Assembly (NCBI GenBank): GCA_018401875.1
Contig: JAGYJZ010000015.1
Coordinates: 1 to 47,422 of the forward strand
DNA from: Salibacteraceae bacterium
GTDB taxonomy: Bacteria; Bacteroidota; Bacteroidia; Flavobacteriales_G; Salibacteraceae
Length of the DNA stretch: 47,422 nucleotides
Direction of reading: 5' to 3'
Shown here: positions 44,596 through 47,422 of the stretch, piece after piece
How the letters are laid out: each line of letters begins with the position of its first letter
Position numbering within the stretch: the stretch's first letter is position 1
The notes under the pieces: generated by a model
What the model saw: the letters and a program-made list of their open reading frames with translations, nothing else
What the model was told of the DNA's origin: nothing
Databases searched by the model: none
Translations under genes and position numbers: made by a program

Positions 44596-44798
44596 GAACC
44601 GTGGTTCAAGGTTCGTGGTTTGCGGTTCGAGGTTCATGGTTTTGAATTCGTGGTTCGTGGTTCAAGGTTGGATTGTTCTTCTATTATCATTGATCAATCA
44701 CGAATTATAAATTTTAAATCACAAATTATAAATCGCGCAGCGCGCAAACCATGAACTGAGGACGCCCTCAGGCGAACGAAAGAACCTTGAACCACGAA
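44596..44798. repeat. GGTTCGTGGTTCAAGG-type direct repeats with inverted copy
   Basis: About seven degenerate ~10-base units (GTGGTTCAAG, GTTCGTGGTT, GCGGTTCGAG, GTTCATGGTT and so on) fill 44596-44670. The 16-base word TTCGTGGTTCAAGGTT (44654-44669) has a perfect inverted copy at 44783-44798. Between them lie two near-copies of ATCACRAATTATAAAT (about 44697-44734) and a small perfect hairpin, CTGAGG-ACGC-CCTCAG (44756-44771). The element fills most of the 276-base gap between wecB and the CHU_C protein gene. No coding potential seen. Confidence 0.75.
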
Positions 44799-44802
44799 GC
44801 CT

Positions 44803-47394
44803 TTAAGGAACCAGACTAAAACTCCCGCGAAACGACCGCTGCTCGCCTGCTTCGTCTGTGAATTGAAGAACGTAATAATACGTGCCTTCAGCTGCGGCAA
44901 TGCCGTTGATGTAACCGTCCCACACCATGGCCAAGCTGCCACTTTGATGCACCAATTGCCCCCAACGATTGTAGATGAAAAACGACACTTCCGTCATGCG
45001 GCAGTCGATGTCAACAGAAAATACATCGTTTACCCCATCGGCATTGGGTGAAAACACATTGGCGATGCGCGGTGTGCAGCGCTCTGGACAAAATCCCTTT
45101 TCGCCAATGGTGGTGCTGTCGAGCACGCTGCACGATTTCAGCGTAACGGTTACAATGTATCTTCCCGTTTCAGATGAAAAAACCGTGATGGACGAATCTG
45201 TGCTGCCCGTGCTCCATGCATACAACTGACCAGCAGGTGCATTTTGGACCAGGTTGAGCAGCAGCACTTCTTCTCCCGGACACAGCAGCGTATCGTTGGG
45301 TAGAAGGACTTTTGGTTCTCCGTTAAACTCGATCTTAAACGTATCGATGAGTGTGTCGCATATGCTTGAACTTTTGAGCCAATACGTGCCGCTTTCGCTG
45401 ACGCGGTATTGCGGACCTGTGGTGCCGTCATTCCACTCGTATTGAATGCCCACACTTTGCTGATTGAGCAAATAAAACGCATCGTCTAAGCAATACACGC
45501 TATCGTTTGGCAGCACACCATCGGGTTGGGCTAAAAACGTAACCGCAATGCTGGCGCTGTCGCTGCCGCAGGCGTTGGATGCAGTAAGTTGGTAAGTCAT
45601 GCTAGTTTCAAACGGTGCCTGTCGTGTGGCCAGCAGGCTTCTCGTTGAATCTCCAGTATTCCACATAAACTGTGTAAGCGCTGACTCATTTTGAATGTTT
45701 GGCATTATCACATAACTGTCGGTACACAGCGCGGTGTCGGGTGGCAATTGCACAATAAGCGGCAGCGCTGCTTCTACTTGGATGGTGTCGCTATCGCTGC
45801 CACATTCGTTGGTGAAGGTGACGCTGTAAACGCCCGTGGTGCTGACCCACAGTGTGCTGTCTGTGCTACCATCACTCCACAAATAAATTCCTGGCATGCT
45901 TCCTACTTCGAGTTTTACACTGTCTGGTGGAGTAGCACAAAACGCCACATCGGGCCCTAAGTCTATTTGGGGCTTTTCTTTCACCTCTATGGTATTAACA
46001 ACCGTATCGGTTTTTATACCATTCTGTGCAATTAGAGTGACCGTGTAGCTGCCGGCAGTGTTATACACATGCGTTGGAGACAATGCTGTATCTGTATTGA
46101 GCACCCCACTGCCCGGGTCTCCAAAATTCCAAAACACCGAGTCTATAAAGGTGAAATTCATGTAAAACCGCGTGGTATCGCCCACGCACACCGTGTCTGC
46201 ATAAAAGTTGGTTTTGAAAAAATTGGGGAGAAACTGCGGCACACTGATTCCACCTTCTTTTCCCTGCAAGTAAATCACGCTGTCTTCATAATTGCAAGCA
46301 AACCCGGCAGCATTGGGGTTGTGGATGCAGCCCATGTAATAGGCCTGATTACCATCAAAATTATTGCCGTAGATCTTGCCGTCAAGGCCGAGTTGCAGGC
46401 CTGCCAAGGGTGGATCCCACACGTTAAACAACATGATCTCAGACGCTTGAATGGCGGCCTGGGTGGGAACAGTCATATCATACTGTATGGGGCCACCCGT
46501 ATAAAGTTTGCTATCGTCTGCACTAAACTCTAATCCATTACCGCCAAGCGGGTTTATCGTTCTAAGGTTTGATAATGCACCTGTGTTATTGTCAAAGTCA
46601 AAGATTTCTAATATATTACCTCCGTTATGCACAAACATATCGCCTCGGTGATTGAAGCGCAGGTTGCCTTGTTGCGTGCTGAAGGTTGAGGTAGCAAGCC
46701 CTAGGGATGTTGTAACCGGTTCGGCACTGATGCCACTTTCAGTAATTAAAAAGGCGTGGTAATTGTTGGTGCCGCCCTGCCGCACCATCAGCCAATAGTC
46801 TATTCCATTGGCATGGGGCGTTGCGCTGAGTTTTTCTTCCGTGCTGTCTATGATCAACACGTTTTTAAAGGTATCCACCACATCACCCAAACCTCCGTCC
46901 AATTCCATATCAACTAAAGTGGCGAAGGCACCTGCAATATAGCCGTCTTGATGTAATTGATTTGCAGTTCTTAAGAAAATAAAATAATACTGATTGGGGT
47001 AGTTGGGCCTAGGGATGATGATTGATCCTTCTTCCGCTGAATGACCAATTTCACCACCAGGGGAATAACCAATTGTGTTATGCGGTAATCCATTGGGCAT
47101 TGATTTATGACTTTTATTGAACATCCCAATTGCAGATCCATAGAACAGTAATTCCCCATCGCTACTGCTAATTGAAGCCACATGTGACGCACCAATAGCA
47201 TTTGACAAATACACATATTGCGTTGTTGAATCATTATGTAAGGTATCCGGCTCTGGTACAACATTAGAAAACTGAATTCCAGCATTTGTAACAAAATACC
47301 ACCAAGTACTTTCCTTTTGTGAAAAGGATACTGGCGCACAAAACAGCAAAAAAACAAGACCTGTAAAGACCGCTCGAACCAAGAGTAGCCGCAT
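44803..47394 (-). CDS. Secreted PKD protein with gliding-motility (CHU_C) C-terminal domain
   Basis: 863 aa. Signal peptide (LLLVRAVFTGLVFLLFCAPVS), then a large beta-propeller-like region (LFYGSAIGMFNKS, GLEFSADDSKLYTGGPI; about 40-395). A PKD domain follows near 410-475 (FWNFGDPGSG, HVYNTAGSYTVTLIAQNG), then Ig-like repeats with the SDGSTDSTLWVS/WNDGTTG pattern. At the end is a gliding motility-associated C-terminal domain: NVFSPNADGVNDVFSV, FFIYNRWGQLVHQS, WDGYINGIAAAEGTYYYVLQ. This domain is a type B sorting signal for the type IX system, so the protein should be exported to the surface. It starts four bases after the stop of the preceding gene, so they share a transcript. Surface role (adhesin or gliding) unknown. 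Confidence 0.93.
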   Translation of the reverse strand: MRLLLVRAVFTGLVFLLFCAPVSFSQKESTWWYFVTNAGIQFSNVVPEPDTLHNDSTTQYVYLSNAIGASHVASISSSDGELLFYGSAIGMFNKSHKSMPNGLPHNTIGYSPGGEIGHSAEEGSIIIPRPNYPNQYYFIFLRTANQLHQDGYIAGAFATLVDMELDGGLGDVVDTFKNVLIIDSTEEKLSATPHANGIDYWLMVRQGGTNNYHAFLITESGISAEPVTTSLGLATSTFSTQQGNLRFNHRGDMFVHNGGNILEIFDFDNNTGALSNLRTINPLGGNGLEFSADDSKLYTGGPIQYDMTVPTQAAIQASEIMLFNVWDPPLAGLQLGLDGKIYGNNFDGNQAYYMGCIHNPNAAGFACNYEDSVIYLQGKEGGISVPQFLPNFFKTNFYADTVCVGDTTRFYMNFTFIDSVFWNFGDPGSGVLNTDTALSPTHVYNTAGSYTVTLIAQNGIKTDTVVNTIEVKEKPQIDLGPDVAFCATPPDSVKLEVGSMPGIYLWSDGSTDSTLWVSTTGVYSVTFTNECGSDSDTIQVEAALPLIVQLPPDTALCTDSYVIMPNIQNESALTQFMWNTGDSTRSLLATRQAPFETSMTYQLTASNACGSDSASIAVTFLAQPDGVLPNDSVYCLDDAFYLLNQQSVGIQYEWNDGTTGPQYRVSESGTYWLKSSSICDTLIDTFKIEFNGEPKVLLPNDTLLCPGEEVLLLNLVQNAPAGQLYAWSTGSTDSSITVFSSETGRYIVTVTLKSCSVLDSTTIGEKGFCPERCTPRIANVFSPNADGVNDVFSVDIDCRMTEVSFFIYNRWGQLVHQSGSLAMVWDGYINGIAAAEGTYYYVLQFTDEAGEQRSFRGSFSLVP

Positions 47395-47398
47395 TAAT

Positions 47399-47422
47399 CT
47401 ACTGAATCACAAATTTCCCGTA
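47399..47422 (-). CDS. 3' end of a gene, probably a type IX secretion cargo
   Basis: Only seven codons plus stop are visible: YGKFVIQ-TAG. The G-K-F-V-I-Q ending is what type A type IX sorting domains typically finish with, and the next gene starts four bases later and is itself such a cargo. The reading is short, so the assignment rests on this motif and on the operon spacing. Confidence 0.5.
   Translation of the reverse strand, partial: YGKFVIQ

Noticed and set aside
44458..44754. 98-codon plus-strand frame through the repeat at 44.6 kb
   Set aside because: Its product is a translation of the GGTTCGTGGTT repeats (LRLEPWFKVRGLRFEVHG) and it overlaps the wecB start.

Overview
The window looks like chromosomal DNA from a member of the Bacteroidota (Flavobacteriales or a near relative). 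The evidence is lineage-typical gene content: a short RpoD-type primary sigma factor, a PorT-like outer-membrane protein of the type IX secretion system (T9SS) directly after ubiE, a TamA-like lipoprotein (TamL), a gliding-motility-type C-terminal domain, and recurrent -7 boxes of the Bacteroidota form TAnnTTTG. One of these (rpsO) sits at exact N19 spacing from a TTG. No tRNA, rRNA, CRISPR array, transposase or phage gene was recognised. No gene-free stretch exceeds 300 bases; the largest intergenic regions (1234-1494, 33064-33339, 41425-41657, 44527-44802) are described in the features.

Layout. 1-1233 (minus) is the 5' part of a secreted protein whose signal peptide is encoded across a (TG)14 microsatellite. 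1495-7398 (plus) holds mutL, two rhomboid proteases, an EEP-fold hydrolase and a glycosyltransferase. A nitroreductase (minus) is followed by a TauE/SafE permease that has a terminator-like hairpin in its leader. Then come three small unknown genes (one-TM, two-TM, lipoprotein) and meaB. 11951-17454 (plus) is a tightly packed run: aminotransferase, heptose kinase, trkH, ubiE, porT. An RNA methyltransferase and tamL diverge from one very compact promoter region. accD, rpsO, pnp and rpoD follow as core housekeeping genes.

25114-33063 (minus) is one giant gene (2649 aa). It joins an extracellular-type LamG adhesin half to a periplasmic-type repeat plus OmpA half, with four near-identical 291-bp tandem repeats. 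After an orphan histidine kinase and rpe (plus), the rest runs on the minus strand. It contains a saccharopine/alanine-dehydrogenase-like enzyme, a beta-barrel protein, and an OmpA-family protein built from related modules whose reading frame stops ten codons before the end of its conserved C-terminus. Surface-polysaccharide genes follow (sugar transferase, Wzi-like protein, UDP-GlcNAc 2-epimerase), then a T9SS/gliding-type PKD protein, and the last seven codons of another likely T9SS cargo gene.

The accessory theme is the cell envelope: T9SS export (PorT), outer-membrane assembly (TamL), OmpA-type peptidoglycan anchors, polysaccharide synthesis and assembly, and large secreted proteins. Three intergenic regions carry families of degenerate ~10-bp direct repeats with an inverted copy at one side. 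The most promising leads are the microsatellite in a signal peptide, the giant chimeric gene, the OmpA gene with an internal stop before a conserved tail, the hairpin with T9 tract in front of the TauE gene, and the back-to-back -7 boxes between the methyltransferase and tamL.
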